The notes under the pieces are model-generated. The model had not been told where the DNA came from, made no database searches, and saw nothing but the letters and a program-made list of their open reading frames with translations. A DNA stretch of 34,981 nucleotides. It comes from Aestuariivita boseongensis (GTDB lineage: Bacteria > Pseudomonadota > Alphaproteobacteria > Rhodobacterales > Rhodobacteraceae). Positions 14,220 through 22,239 of this stretch are shown here, piece by piece (position 1 is the stretch's first letter; every line of letters starts with the position of its first letter). A program made the translations under genes and the position numbers. The stretch spans positions 1 to 34,981 of the forward strand of contig NZ_JXYH01000042.1 in assembly GCF_001262635.1 (NCBI RefSeq), written 5' to 3'.

Positions 14220-15158
14220 ATGAGCTGGAACCCCGTACTTGATCCCGATGTCCCCATTGGCGACGCTGTGGATGGAATCGAAACCGTCATAGTCCCCCGC
14301 GCCCGCGATCTGGGTGGGTTCGAGGTGCGCCGCGCCCTGCCGGCCCCAAGGCGGCAGATGGTGGGGCCTTTCATCTTCTTCGATCAGATGGGTCCGGCCG
14401 AATTTCTGCCCACCAAGGGCATGGATGTGCGCCCGCACCCGCATATCGGGCTGGCCACGATCAGTTATCTCTATCGCGGGCGGATGCATCACCGCGACAG
14501 CCTGGGCACAGACAGCTGGATTGAACCCGGTGCCGTGAACTGGATGGTCGCGGGGCATGGCATTACCCATTCCGAACGCACCGATGATGACACCCAGATC
14601 GATCCGATGCCGTTTTTCGGTATTCAGACCTGGGTGGCCCTGCCCGAAGAGAACGAGGATGACCCCGCCTATTTCGAGCATCAGCCGAAAGAAGCGCTTC
14701 CGTTCTTCGAAGGCGAGGGGAAAGAGGTGCGTCTGATCCTGGGCAATGCCTATGGCGAAAGGGCACCGGTCAAGGTCGCGTCCGAGATGTTTTATGCCGA
14801 TGCGGTGCTGCAACCCGGCGCGTCCATCCCCTTGCCCGATGATCACGAGGACCGTGGGGTGTATGTGGTGGAAGGTGAGGTCTCCGTCGCCGGCGACCGC
14901 TTTGAAGCCGGGCGCATGATGGTGTTCCGCCCCGGCGATTCCATCAGCCTGAAAGCGGGCGATCAGGGTGCGCGTCTGATGCTGCTGGGCGGGGCGACGC
15001 TGAATGGATCGCGCCATATCTGGTGGAACTTCGTGGCCTCGTCCAAGGACAAGATCGACGCCGCGAAAGAGGCCTGGCGCGCAGGCGATTGGGCGCATGG
15101 GCGTTTCAGCCTGCCGGTTGGGGACGACACAGAATTCATTCCGCTGCCCGAACGGTGA
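14220..15158 (+). CDS. Pirin family protein
   Basis: 312-residue bicupin. The N-terminal cupin carries the full pirin metal site: H73 and H75 in RPHPHIGLATI, and H117 and E119 in GHGITHSERT, with the spacing known from human pirin (56/58/101/103). The C-terminal cupin contains YVVEGEVSVAGDRFEAGRMMVF. Pirins bind iron and some bacterial members have quercetinase activity or modulate metabolism; the role here is not determined by sequence. The ATG at 14220 has AGGAG eight bases upstream. The frame extends 35 codons further up without similarity. It is followed by the tRNA-Asp pair. Confidence 0.92.
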   Translation: MSWNPVLDPDVPIGDAVDGIETVIVPRARDLGGFEVRRALPAPRRQMVGPFIFFDQMGPAEFLPTKGMDVRPHPHIGLATISYLYRGRMHHRDSLGTDSWIEPGAVNWMVAGHGITHSERTDDDTQIDPMPFFGIQTWVALPEENEDDPAYFEHQPKEALPFFEGEGKEVRLILGNAYGERAPVKVASEMFYADAVLQPGASIPLPDDHEDRGVYVVEGEVSVAGDRFEAGRMMVFRPGDSISLKAGDQGARLMLLGGATLNGSRHIWWNFVASSKDKIDAAKEAWRAGDWAHGRFSLPVGDDTEFIPLPER

Positions 15159-15212
15159 TCGGCCTCAGCGATTGCCATGCAAGAAATCGGCCCCTGCGAT
15201 GCATTTGTTTGC

Positions 15213-15241
15213 TTGACGGGGCAGGGGCCGCGCCATATTAG
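15213..15241 (+). promoter_or_regulatory. Promoter of the tRNA-Asp pair, inside an inverted repeat
   Basis: TTGACG (15213-15218) and TATTAG (15236-15241) are 17 bp apart. The spacer holds GCAGGGGCCG (15221-15230), the exact complement of CGGCCCCTGC (15188-15197), so the -35 sits in the loop of a possible hairpin that may also terminate the pirin transcript. Confidence 0.65.
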
Positions 15242-15274
15242 GTCCAGACGTTCGGTTCGCCGAACGGGCAGTGA

Positions 15275-15351
15275 GCGGTTGTAGCTCAGTTGGTTAGAGT
15301 ACCGGCCTGTCACGCCGGGGGTCGCGGGTTCGAGCCCCGTCAACCGCGCCA
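15275..15351 (+). tRNA. tRNA-Asp(GTC), copy 1
   Basis: 77 nt. Acceptor GCGGTTG/CAACCGC, D arm GCTC-AGTTGGTTA-GAGT, anticodon stem CCGGC/GCCGG with loop CTGTCAC (anticodon GTC), T arm GCGGG-TTCGAGC-CCCGT, discriminator G and encoded CCA. The G at position 34 is the site that Tgt modifies. Confidence 0.98.
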
Positions 15352-15391
15352 CCGCTGCCACCACACCCGGCCCGGGCAGGGCACATGATGC

Positions 15392-15468
15392 GCGGTTGTA
15401 GCTCAGTTGGTTAGAGTACCGGCCTGTCACGCCGGGGGTCGCGGGTTCGAGCCCCGTCAACCGCGCCA
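15392..15468 (+). tRNA. tRNA-Asp(GTC), copy 2
   Basis: 77 nt and identical to copy 1 over the whole length, 40 bp downstream and probably cotranscribed with it. The spacer 15352-15391 differs from the sequence before copy 1, so the duplication is limited to the tRNA. Confidence 0.98.
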
Positions 15469-15538
15469 TTTACCCAAAAAATCAAACGTCATTTCGCGCA
15501 GTGGCTTTGGCGATGGCGCATGCCGCTGTGGTGCCCGG

Positions 15539-16306
15539 TCAGTAGCTGTAACCAAGCGCGGTTTCCAATGGCATGTTCAGCTGCGAAAGCATGAAGGCGC
15601 GGTCATCCTCGGACAGCCGTTCTGGCGCAGGATCCCGGTTTTCGACAGACGGGTTGAAGTTGTTTCCCATGCGCCGGGACGGCATGCGGAAGTCTTCCCG
15701 TTTGGGATCGAGACCGTAGAAGGCGCGAAAATCCGTCATGAACGCTTCGGGGTCGGCCAGAAAGGGTTCCAGTTTCACCAGCGCGATATGGCAATCGCGA
15801 TTCAGCATGCCCAACAGCGCCTCCATCTTCGCGCGGCGCAGGGCAAAGAGGTTGCCGAACCTTTCCCCGGTCAGGGGATGGCGGTCGAATTGCAGATCCA
15901 TCCCTTCGACCTTCATTTCATGGTGGATCATTTCGAAATCCGCGGGCCTGTCCACGATCGACAGCCAGGGCGCGCGCAGAAAGTCGGAAAAGCCAAGCGC
16001 CTGCATATTTGGATGCGCATGCCAGGGCCGCTTATACATGGATATCGCCCAGTCTTCGGCGTTGCGGAAGGCGCAGACCACCAGCAGATCGCGCGGGATG
16101 GCCACCATGGTGGGAAAGCCGTGTTTCCAACCCAGCCCTTCGGTGCGAAAGATGCGCGCGTTGCGCTGGATGATCTTCCGGATCAGGTTCGTGCCGCTCG
16201 CCCGCTCGCCCAGCACCTGATACATGTCGGGTGGCCCGTCCCCGCACAGGCGGAAATGATAGCCTTGCGTCTGCATATCTGCGCTGATGGCGCTTGGGTC
16301 TGTCAT
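15539..16306 (-). CDS. Sulfotransferase-fold protein
   Basis: 255 residues. GERASGTNLIRKII at 33-46 has the layout of the 5'-phosphosulfate-binding loop of PAPS sulfotransferases (S-G-T then helix), and CAFRNAEDWAISMYK at 78-92 matches the 3'-phosphate site (R-N-x-x-x-W/A-x-S). Middle and C-terminal parts fit no family I can name. If active it would move sulfate from PAPS to a sugar or other acceptor, in the cytoplasm or at the membrane. Start at 16306 (MTDPSAIS) is uncertain, with no clear ribosome-binding site; the frame is open upstream, and Met11 is an alternative. It is divergent from a glycosyltransferase gene, which suggests joint work on a surface glycan, but this is inference. Confidence 0.65.
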   Translation of the reverse strand: MTDPSAISADMQTQGYHFRLCGDGPPDMYQVLGERASGTNLIRKIIQRNARIFRTEGLGWKHGFPTMVAIPRDLLVVCAFRNAEDWAISMYKRPWHAHPNMQALGFSDFLRAPWLSIVDRPADFEMIHHEMKVEGMDLQFDRHPLTGERFGNLFALRRAKMEALLGMLNRDCHIALVKLEPFLADPEAFMTDFRAFYGLDPKREDFRMPSRRMGNNFNPSVENRDPAPERLSEDDRAFMLSQLNMPLETALGYSY

Positions 16307-16423
16307 CAGGCTCGGCCCCTGGCGTGTTCTCTTTTTAGGGGATTCTACACCGGACTGGTTTGAGGTAAACACAGAACAGATCACGGGCAGAACCCGGAAC
16401 ATATCGGGCAAGGGGCAAGCAGA

Positions 16424-17296
16424 ATGCCGGAAATCGCAATCGTCACCATGGTGCGGGATGATCCGTTCTTTCTGGATATCTGGCTGCGCTATTACGGCGG
16501 GATGTTCGGGCGCGAGAACTGCTATATCGTGAACCACGGGCGCGGCGAAGAGGTCGCGCGTATGGCCGAAGGATGCAACATCATCGGCATCCCCGGCATC
16601 CACCACAAGAATTTCGACATGAAGCGGTGGCGGATGCTGAACAATTTCGTCATGGGGCTGCGGTCATATTACGATTACGTGGTTGTCGGCGATGTTGATG
16701 AACTGGTGGTGATGGACCCCGATTGCGGGATGGATCTGCGCGAATTCCTGTCCCAATCCAAGCCGCGCCGGGTGCTGACGCCCGTGGGTCTTGAGGTGAT
16801 CCACCGGATCGACTGCGAACCGGATCCGATCACCGGCACCGTGCTGGGCCCGCGCCGCCATGTGCGCCCCGCGCCGCATTATTCGAAACCCTGCGCGATC
16901 TCTGCCGGAACCAAGATCGCACGCGGCGGGCACTACACCGCCTTCCCCGAGCTGATCACGCCGGAACATATGTATCTGTTCCACCTGAAATTCTGCGATT
17001 TCGCGGCCTATGCGAAGGCGATGGATCACCGCAACGCGGTCACCCAGGCCATCGGCGTGGGTTTCAAGGACGCCGCGATCGGTCGCCACTGGTTTGCCGA
17101 AGACCGGGGCGAGGATCGCGAGGTCTTTGAAGCCTTTGCCGATCTGGACATGCAGGAGGGCTTTGACCTGACCCCCATCCGCGATGAGATGCATCGCAGC
17201 TGGTCCCCGCGCGGAGAGACCGGCTTCTGGCAGTTCGCCCGCCCCGATTACGGGACGCAATACCTGTTGCCCGAGCGGTTCAACGGGATCTTCTAA
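16424..17296 (+). CDS. Family 2-like glycosyltransferase
   Basis: 290 residues. Begins MPEIAIVTMVRDDPFFLDIWLRYY, the nucleotide-sugar end of a GT-A domain in proteins that describe 'work at a distance' glycosyl transfer (Glyco_tranf_2_4 type). VVVGDVDELVV at about residues 86-96 supplies the metal-binding Asp-x-Asp. Later conserved-looking parts are HYSKPCAISAGTKIARGGHY and HMYLFHLKFCDFAAYAKAMD. No membrane segment. AAGGGG precedes the ATG. Divergent from the sulfotransferase-like gene by 117 bp, with which it may share regulation. Its stop codon overlaps the end of the opposing hydrolase gene. Confidence 0.82.
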   Translation: MPEIAIVTMVRDDPFFLDIWLRYYGGMFGRENCYIVNHGRGEEVARMAEGCNIIGIPGIHHKNFDMKRWRMLNNFVMGLRSYYDYVVVGDVDELVVMDPDCGMDLREFLSQSKPRRVLTPVGLEVIHRIDCEPDPITGTVLGPRRHVRPAPHYSKPCAISAGTKIARGGHYTAFPELITPEHMYLFHLKFCDFAAYAKAMDHRNAVTQAIGVGFKDAAIGRHWFAEDRGEDREVFEAFADLDMQEGFDLTPIRDEMHRSWSPRGETGFWQFARPDYGTQYLLPERFNGIF

Positions 17297-18174
17297 GTCT
17301 CTATCGTGGAAAGAAAATCCACCAAGGCGGCAATGGTGTCGCCAGGATTCTGGTCGGGAAAGAAGTGCCCGCCCGGGATCGCGGCGGATCGCATATCGGC
17401 CAGCCGGTCCGCCCAGGTACCGCCCACATCATAGGTTTTCGCCATGGGCCCGTCGGCCCCGTAAAGCACCAGCGCAGGGCAGGTCACCTGACGATCCAGA
17501 TCGGCGGCGTCGTGGTGAAAATCCACCTCGATCGCAGCGCGGTAATCGTTGCACATCGTGTGGATCGTCCCCGGCTTGCGCCACGCCGCGCGATAGGCCT
17601 CAAGCGCCTTTTCGTCGAACTGATCCAGGCTGGCCTTTCCCCAGCCCAGAAGACAGCGCTCAAAGTAAAGATCGGGGTCATGACCGATCAGCGTTTCGGG
17701 AAATGGCGTGGGCTGGGCCAGGAAGAACCAGTGATAGTAATCCTTGGCGACCTGTTGCGTCAGCTGGTCCAGCAGAAGATGCGTTGGCACGATATCCATC
17801 ACCGTGAGCGATGCCACCGCATCAGGCGCATCCAGCGCCATGCGATGGCCCGTGCGCGCGCCCCGGTCATGGCCCACAACGTGAAACCGATCAAATCCCA
17901 GCGACCGCATCAGCGCCACCGGATCGGCGGCCATATTGCGGAAGCTCATCGCCTCCACCCCCTCGGGCGTGCCGCTCGCGCCGTATCCGCGCAGATCCGG
18001 TGCGATCACGGTGAACCGTTCGGCCAGCACAGGCGCGATCCCGCGCCACATGGCGCGCGTTTGCGGAAACCCATGCAGCAGCAGAAGCGGCGCGCCCGAG
18101 CCCGCCATGGAATAGGCAATTTCGACAGGACCACCGGCAAAGCGATGGTCGGTAAAGCCGGGCAGGATGGACAT
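17293..18174 (-). CDS. Alpha/beta hydrolase, haloacetate (fluoroacetate) dehalogenase-like
   Basis: 293 residues. The fold is given by LLLLHGFPQTRAMW (oxyanion region) and VVGHDRGARTGHRMALD with Asp nucleophile D103; acid D127 (VMDIVP) and base H270 (PGGHFFPD) complete an Asp-Asp-His triad. Arg104 and Arg107 match the carboxylate-binding arginines of fluoroacetate dehalogenase, and H148-W149 (YYHWFF) with Y211 (NDYRA) match its halide pocket; spacings agree within a residue or so. Known enzymes cleave haloacetates to glycolate; epoxide hydrolases are close relatives, but they use two Tyr in place of this pocket. AAGGAGA precedes the ATG. No transporter or regulator for haloacids is adjacent. 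Its stop overlaps the stop of the opposing glycosyltransferase. Confidence 0.85.
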   Translation of the reverse strand: MSILPGFTDHRFAGGPVEIAYSMAGSGAPLLLLHGFPQTRAMWRGIAPVLAERFTVIAPDLRGYGASGTPEGVEAMSFRNMAADPVALMRSLGFDRFHVVGHDRGARTGHRMALDAPDAVASLTVMDIVPTHLLLDQLTQQVAKDYYHWFFLAQPTPFPETLIGHDPDLYFERCLLGWGKASLDQFDEKALEAYRAAWRKPGTIHTMCNDYRAAIEVDFHHDAADLDRQVTCPALVLYGADGPMAKTYDVGGTWADRLADMRSAAIPGGHFFPDQNPGDTIAALVDFLSTIET

Positions 18175-18259
18175 GGGGCTTTCTCCTTGCGTTGCGGCGA
18201 CCGCTGCGGTCTAGATCGCCGGAATACGGCCTTGCAGAGATCGAAGGAAGAGCCCGCAT

Positions 18260-19198
18260 ATGCAAAGGATGCGCAATGCCCCTGGCCTGGGCATCTCCTT
18301 CATGATCGCGGCGATGTTCTGCATTTCGGTCAATGACGCGCTGATCAAGCTGATCGGGCTGTCTTATCCGCTGCATCAGATCGTGTTCATCCGCAACGGA
18401 ATCGCCTGTCTGGTGATCCTGATCCTGATCTGGCGCACCGGGGGCTTTGCGCAGATCCGCACGAAAACGCCGGGCCTGCATATGCTGCGCGCGGCGCTGA
18501 TCGTGATGGCCAATACCACGCTTTACGCCGCCTTCATCGTGATGCCGCTGGCAAAGGTTACGGCGCTTTACTTCGTCGCGCCCTTCTTCGTGACGCTTTT
18601 GTCGATCCCCATTCTGGGCGAACCGGTGGGCCTGCGCCGGCTTGCAGCCATTGCGGTGGGGTTTCTGGGCGTTCTGGTCATGGTCGCACCGGAACTGGGC
18701 GGCGGTCTGGGCTGGGTTGCCATTCTGCCGGTTGTGGCGGCGGCGGGCTATGCCTCGGCCGCGGTGCTGACGCGGAAACTGGGGCAGGCGACAAGCGCCG
18801 CCGCGCTAGCGCTCTATCTGCAGCTGGCGTTCCTTCTGTTCACCTCGGCCATGTTCCTGATTGCGGGCGACGGCAAATGGGAGCCGCTGGCCAGCAATGA
18901 CAGCCTGCGTTTTCTTTTGATGGCCTGGCGCTGGCCCGATGCGCAGGACTGGCCCTTTCTGATCGCATTGGGCGCATTGTCGGCGGGCATCGGCTATTTC
19001 ATCTCCCAGGCCTATCGGCAGGCTCCGGCCTCGACCGTGGCGCCGTTTGAATATGTGCTCATGATCTTCTCGATCTTCTGGGGCTATACGCTCTTTGACG
19101 AATGGCCCGCGCCCAGCGTCTTCGCGGGCGCGGCGATCATCGTTGCCAGCGGCTTCTACATCGTCTGGCGCGAACGGCGGATCAAAGCCCTTTCCTGA
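18260..19198 (+). CDS. DMT-family (EamA) transporter
   Basis: 312-residue inner-membrane protein with ten predicted helices in two EamA repeats, the first starting at GISFMIAAMFCISVNDALIK and the second at GWVAILPVVAAAGYASAAV. The segment YPLHQIVFIRNGIACLVIL and ALIVMANTTLYAAFIVMPLAKVTAL are typical of the drug/metabolite exporter superfamily, whose substrates include amino acids and other small metabolites; the substrate here cannot be read from sequence. GAAGGAAG lies upstream of the ATG. It is divergent from the hydrolase by 85 bp and convergent with the M20 peptidase. Confidence 0.92.
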   Translation: MQRMRNAPGLGISFMIAAMFCISVNDALIKLIGLSYPLHQIVFIRNGIACLVILILIWRTGGFAQIRTKTPGLHMLRAALIVMANTTLYAAFIVMPLAKVTALYFVAPFFVTLLSIPILGEPVGLRRLAAIAVGFLGVLVMVAPELGGGLGWVAILPVVAAAGYASAAVLTRKLGQATSAAALALYLQLAFLLFTSAMFLIAGDGKWEPLASNDSLRFLLMAWRWPDAQDWPFLIALGALSAGIGYFISQAYRQAPASTVAPFEYVLMIFSIFWGYTLFDEWPAPSVFAGAAIIVASGFYIVWRERRIKALS

Positions 19199-19229
19199 TC
19201 TTCTTCTCTTTCCAAATACCGGCGGGGGA

Positions 19230-19257
19230 GGCCCGCAGGGCCGGGGGCAGAGCCCCC
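19230..19257. terminator. Two abutting triloop hairpins at a convergent junction
   Basis: GGCCC-GCA-GGGCC (19230-19242) is followed with no gap by GGGGGC-AGA-GCCCCC (19243-19257). No T-tract. I recall a closely similar intergenic sequence, preceded by a CTTTCCAAATAC-like stretch as here (19208-19219), in many Rhodobacteraceae genomes; not verified. Likely a bidirectional transcript end or 3' stabiliser. Confidence 0.65.
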
Positions 19258-19296
19258 ATCACAGCAAAAAGAGTGCGCGGAACGCGCACAATCGGA

Positions 19297-20667
19297 TCAG
19301 GTCAATGCATCCAGCACACGCGCCCAGGACCGGATGCCTTTGTGAAAGCTTTCCATATCGTATTTCTCATTCGGCGAATGGATCTGGTCGTCATCCTTGC
19401 CAAAGCCGATCAGCATGGGCGTGGTGCCGGTGATATTCACGAAATGGCCCGCAATCGGGATCGACCCGCCGCAGCCGATATAGGCGGCCGGGTCGGGCCA
19501 TTCGTCGCTCAGCGCCTGGCGCGCGGCCTCGAAGGCGGGATCCGAGGTGTCGAACTGACCCGCTTTCGATGCGCCGTGGTCGTGGAACTCGACCGAGCAA
19601 TCGGGCGGCAGCATGTCGGTGACCATCTTGCGGAAGCTTTCGCGGATCGCGAAGGGGTCCTGATCGCCCACCAGGCGGAAACTGATCTTGGCGCTGGCTT
19701 TCGAGGGCAGCACGGTCTTGAACCCGTCCCCCTCGTAGCCGCCGCTGATCCCGTTCACCTCGCAGGTGGGCCGTGACCACAGCATTTCCAGCGCGCTGCG
19801 CCCTTCTTCGCCTGCCAGCTGGCTTAGACCAACATCGCCCAGAAACGCGCCATGGTCGAAATTCAGACCGTCCCATTGCGCGCGCAACTCGTCTGAGATT
19901 TCGGGCACGCCGTCGTAAAACCCCGGCACCGTGATGCGGCCCGTGTCGTCATGCAGCGACGCGATGATCTTCGACAGAACCCGGATCGGGTTTCGCGCCG
20001 CGCCACCATACATGCCCGAATGCAGGTCCTTGCTGGGGCCGGTGATGGTAAGCTCTTCCCCCAGAAGGCCACGCAGCATCGTGGTGATCGCAGGCACACG
20101 GCTGTCGAACAGGCCGGTGTCGCAGATCAGCGCCAGGTCGGCTTTCAGCGCGTCCTTGTGCTCTTCCATGAAGGGGATGAGCGAGGGCGAGCCTGATTCC
20201 TCTTCCCCTTCGAAAAAGAAAGTGATCGCGCAGGGCAGGGCGCCGTTCACCGCTTTCCACGCCCGGCAGGCTTCCACGAAGGTCATCAGCTGCCCCTTGT
20301 CATCCGCGGCGCCGCGTCCACGGATCACGGGGCCTTTGGGCGTGTCTTCCACCTGCGGATCGAACGGGTCGCGATCCCACAGCTTCAGCGGATCGACCGG
20401 CTGCACATCGTAATGGCCGTAAAACAGCAGATGCGGTCCGTCGCCGGCGATATGGCCCATCACCATCGGATGGCCGGGGGTGGGGTGTTTGGCGGCCTCA
20501 ACCCCCAGGCTTTGCAGGTCTTTCACAAGCCAGTCGGCCGCCGTGTCGCAATCGGCCTTGAACGCCGGGTCGGTCGAGATTGAGGGGATTCGCAACAGCT
20601 CAAGCAGGCGCTCGGTAGCGGCGGGCAGATCGGAATCGATCCGGGCAAGGACAGCGTCAAGGGACAT
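19297..20667 (-). CDS. M20-family metallopeptidase (dipeptidase)
   Basis: 456-residue zinc peptidase of the CNDP/dipeptidase branch. Metal and catalytic residues are in place: H85 in YGHYDVQPV, bridging Asp in RGRGAADDKGQ (D122), the general base in EGEEESGS (E155/E156), CDTG for the next ligand, and the last His in DQIHSPNEKYDM near the C-terminus. The lid domain contains the substrate signature DLHSGMYGGAARNP. No signal peptide, so cytoplasmic; likely cleaves dipeptides or related amides. CGGAGTT lies before the ATG. It is convergent with the DMT transporter and divergent from hemA. Confidence 0.94.
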   Translation of the reverse strand: MSLDAVLARIDSDLPAATERLLELLRIPSISTDPAFKADCDTAADWLVKDLQSLGVEAAKHPTPGHPMVMGHIAGDGPHLLFYGHYDVQPVDPLKLWDRDPFDPQVEDTPKGPVIRGRGAADDKGQLMTFVEACRAWKAVNGALPCAITFFFEGEEESGSPSLIPFMEEHKDALKADLALICDTGLFDSRVPAITTMLRGLLGEELTITGPSKDLHSGMYGGAARNPIRVLSKIIASLHDDTGRITVPGFYDGVPEISDELRAQWDGLNFDHGAFLGDVGLSQLAGEEGRSALEMLWSRPTCEVNGISGGYEGDGFKTVLPSKASAKISFRLVGDQDPFAIRESFRKMVTDMLPPDCSVEFHDHGASKAGQFDTSDPAFEAARQALSDEWPDPAAYIGCGGSIPIAGHFVNITGTTPMLIGFGKDDDQIHSPNEKYDMESFHKGIRSWARVLDALT

Positions 20668-20749
20668 GGGTAACTCCGGTTTCGGGGTAGTTTGGCGCTG
20701 AGCCTAGCCGAGGGCAGCGCAGTGTCCAGAGGCCCTTTGGCGAAAACCC

Positions 20750-20763
20750 TTGATCCAGATCAA
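20750..20763. promoter_or_regulatory. FNR/FnrL-type box upstream of hemA
   Basis: TTGATCCAGATCAA fits TTGAT-N4-ATCAA exactly, and the symmetry extends to an 18-bp palindrome (20748-20765). A -10-like TATATT lies at 20815-20820; initiation near 20827 would centre the box about 70 bp upstream, close to a class I activator position. FnrL control of hemA is established in Rhodobacter sphaeroides. The gap 20668-20903 holds nothing else I can name. Confidence 0.85.
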
Positions 20764-20903
20764 GGCTGCGACACCGCGCCCGTCGGTATTGAGTTGAACA
20801 CGGGGGGCGCGACCTATATTCGGGTCAGGATCTGAAAGATGACTGCCGTTTGCATGTTGCCCACCCCTTTGGAAGGCAAATGAAAAAAGACCAGGAGGCG
20901 CCG

Positions 20904-22127
20904 GTGGACTATACCGCCAAGCTGGACCAGGCGATTGAACGTCTGCACGAAGAGGGCCGGTACCGGACCTTTATTGATATCGAGCGCAGCAAGGGCCAGT
21001 TCCCGCATGCGATCTGGACACGGCCGGACGGCACGCAACAACCGATCACAGTGTGGTGCGGCAACGATTACCTGGGCATGGGGCAGAATCCCGTGGTTCT
21101 GGAGGCCATGCACGAAGCGATTGACGCCACGGGCGCAGGCTCGGGCGGGACGCGGAATATCTCGGGCACAACGGTCTATCACAAGCGGTTGGAGGCCGAA
21201 CTGGCCGACCTGCATGGCAAGGAAGCGGCGCTGCTGTTCACCTCGGCCTATATCGCCAATGACGCGACGCTGAGCACGCTGCCCAAGCTGTTCCCAGGTC
21301 TGATCATTTATTCCGACGAACTGAACCATGCTTCGATGATCGAAGGTGTGCGCCGCAATGGCGGGGCCAAGCGGATTTTCCGGCACAACGATCTGGACCA
21401 CCTGCGTGAGCTTCTGGAAGCCGATGATCCGGAAGCGCCCAAGCTGATCGCTTTCGAATCGATCTATTCCATGGATGGCGATTTCGGCCCGATTGAGGCG
21501 ATCTGCGATCTGGCGGATGAATTCGGCGCGCTGACCTATATCGATGAGGTGCACGCGGTCGGCATGTATGGCCCCCGTGGCGCGGGCGTTGCGGAACGCG
21601 ACCGCCTGATGCACCGGCTGGATATCATCAATGGCACGCTGGCCAAGGCCTATGGCGTGATGGGGGGCTATATCGCCGCAAGCGCCAAAATGTGTGATGC
21701 GATAAGGTCTTACGCGCCGGGCTTCATCTTTACTACGTCGCTGCCGCCGGCGGTTGCGGCAGGGGCTGCGGCCTCGGTCGCGTATCTCAAGCGCACGCCT
21801 GAACTGCGCGAGCAGCATCAGGAACAGGCGAAGATCCTGAAGATGCGCCTGAAGGGGCTTGGCCTGCCGATCATTGATCACGGCAGCCATATCGTGCCGG
21901 TGATCGTCGGTGATCCGGTTCACACCAAGAAGTTGAGCGACATGCTGCTGGAAGATTTCGGCATTTATGTGCAGCCGATCAACTTCCCGACGGTGCCGCG
22001 CGGTACGGAACGTTTGCGCTTTACCCCCTCTCCGGTGCATGGACCGCGCGAGATGGATGCGCTGGTGCGCGCGATGGATGCATTGTGGAGCCATTGTGCG
22101 CTGAATCGTGCCGAGATGACCGCCTGA
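20904..22127 (+). CDS. hemA: 5-aminolevulinate synthase
   Basis: 407-residue PLP enzyme that condenses glycine and succinyl-CoA to 5-aminolevulinate, the first step of tetrapyrrole (heme, possibly bacteriochlorophyll) synthesis by the C4 pathway of alphaproteobacteria. K248 in [14 protein letters not shown] is the PLP-binding lysine, the same number as in Rhodobacter capsulatus. Other motifs: [41 protein letters not shown]. The start is a GTG at 20904, five bases after a perfect AGGAGG (20893-20898); it yields (M)[22 protein letters not shown], the usual family N-terminus and length. The ORF can be extended to an ATG-like codon 18 residues up, which I reject. An FNR box lies upstream. Confidence 0.97.
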   Translation: MDYTAKLDQAIERLHEEGRYRTFIDIERSKGQFPHAIWTRPDGTQQPITVWCGNDYLGMGQNPVVLEAMHEAIDATGAGSGGTRNISGTTVYHKRLEAELADLHGKEAALLFTSAYIANDATLSTLPKLFPGLIIYSDELNHASMIEGVRRNGGAKRIFRHNDLDHLRELLEADDPEAPKLIAFESIYSMDGDFGPIEAICDLADEFGALTYIDEVHAVGMYGPRGAGVAERDRLMHRLDIINGTLAKAYGVMGGYIAASAKMCDAIRSYAPGFIFTTSLPPAVAAGAAASVAYLKRTPELREQHQEQAKILKMRLKGLGLPIIDHGSHIVPVIVGDPVHTKKLSDMLLEDFGIYVQPINFPTVPRGTERLRFTPSPVHGPREMDALVRAMDALWSHCALNRAEMTA

Positions 22128-22239
22128 CGTCACGGAGATGTGCATTTCATCTGCTATGTGGTAGTGTCCGCGAAAGATTTGTTGGGCCGAATCGGCTGGG
22201 GACGTCGCTGGCCCGACAAGATGAATTGGGGCAACGGGC

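Noticed and set aside
14963-15469. Minus-strand frame with a repeated LTGLEPATPGVTGRYSNQ segment
   Set aside because: This is the antisense translation of the two identical tRNA-Asp genes, a known source of false protein entries.
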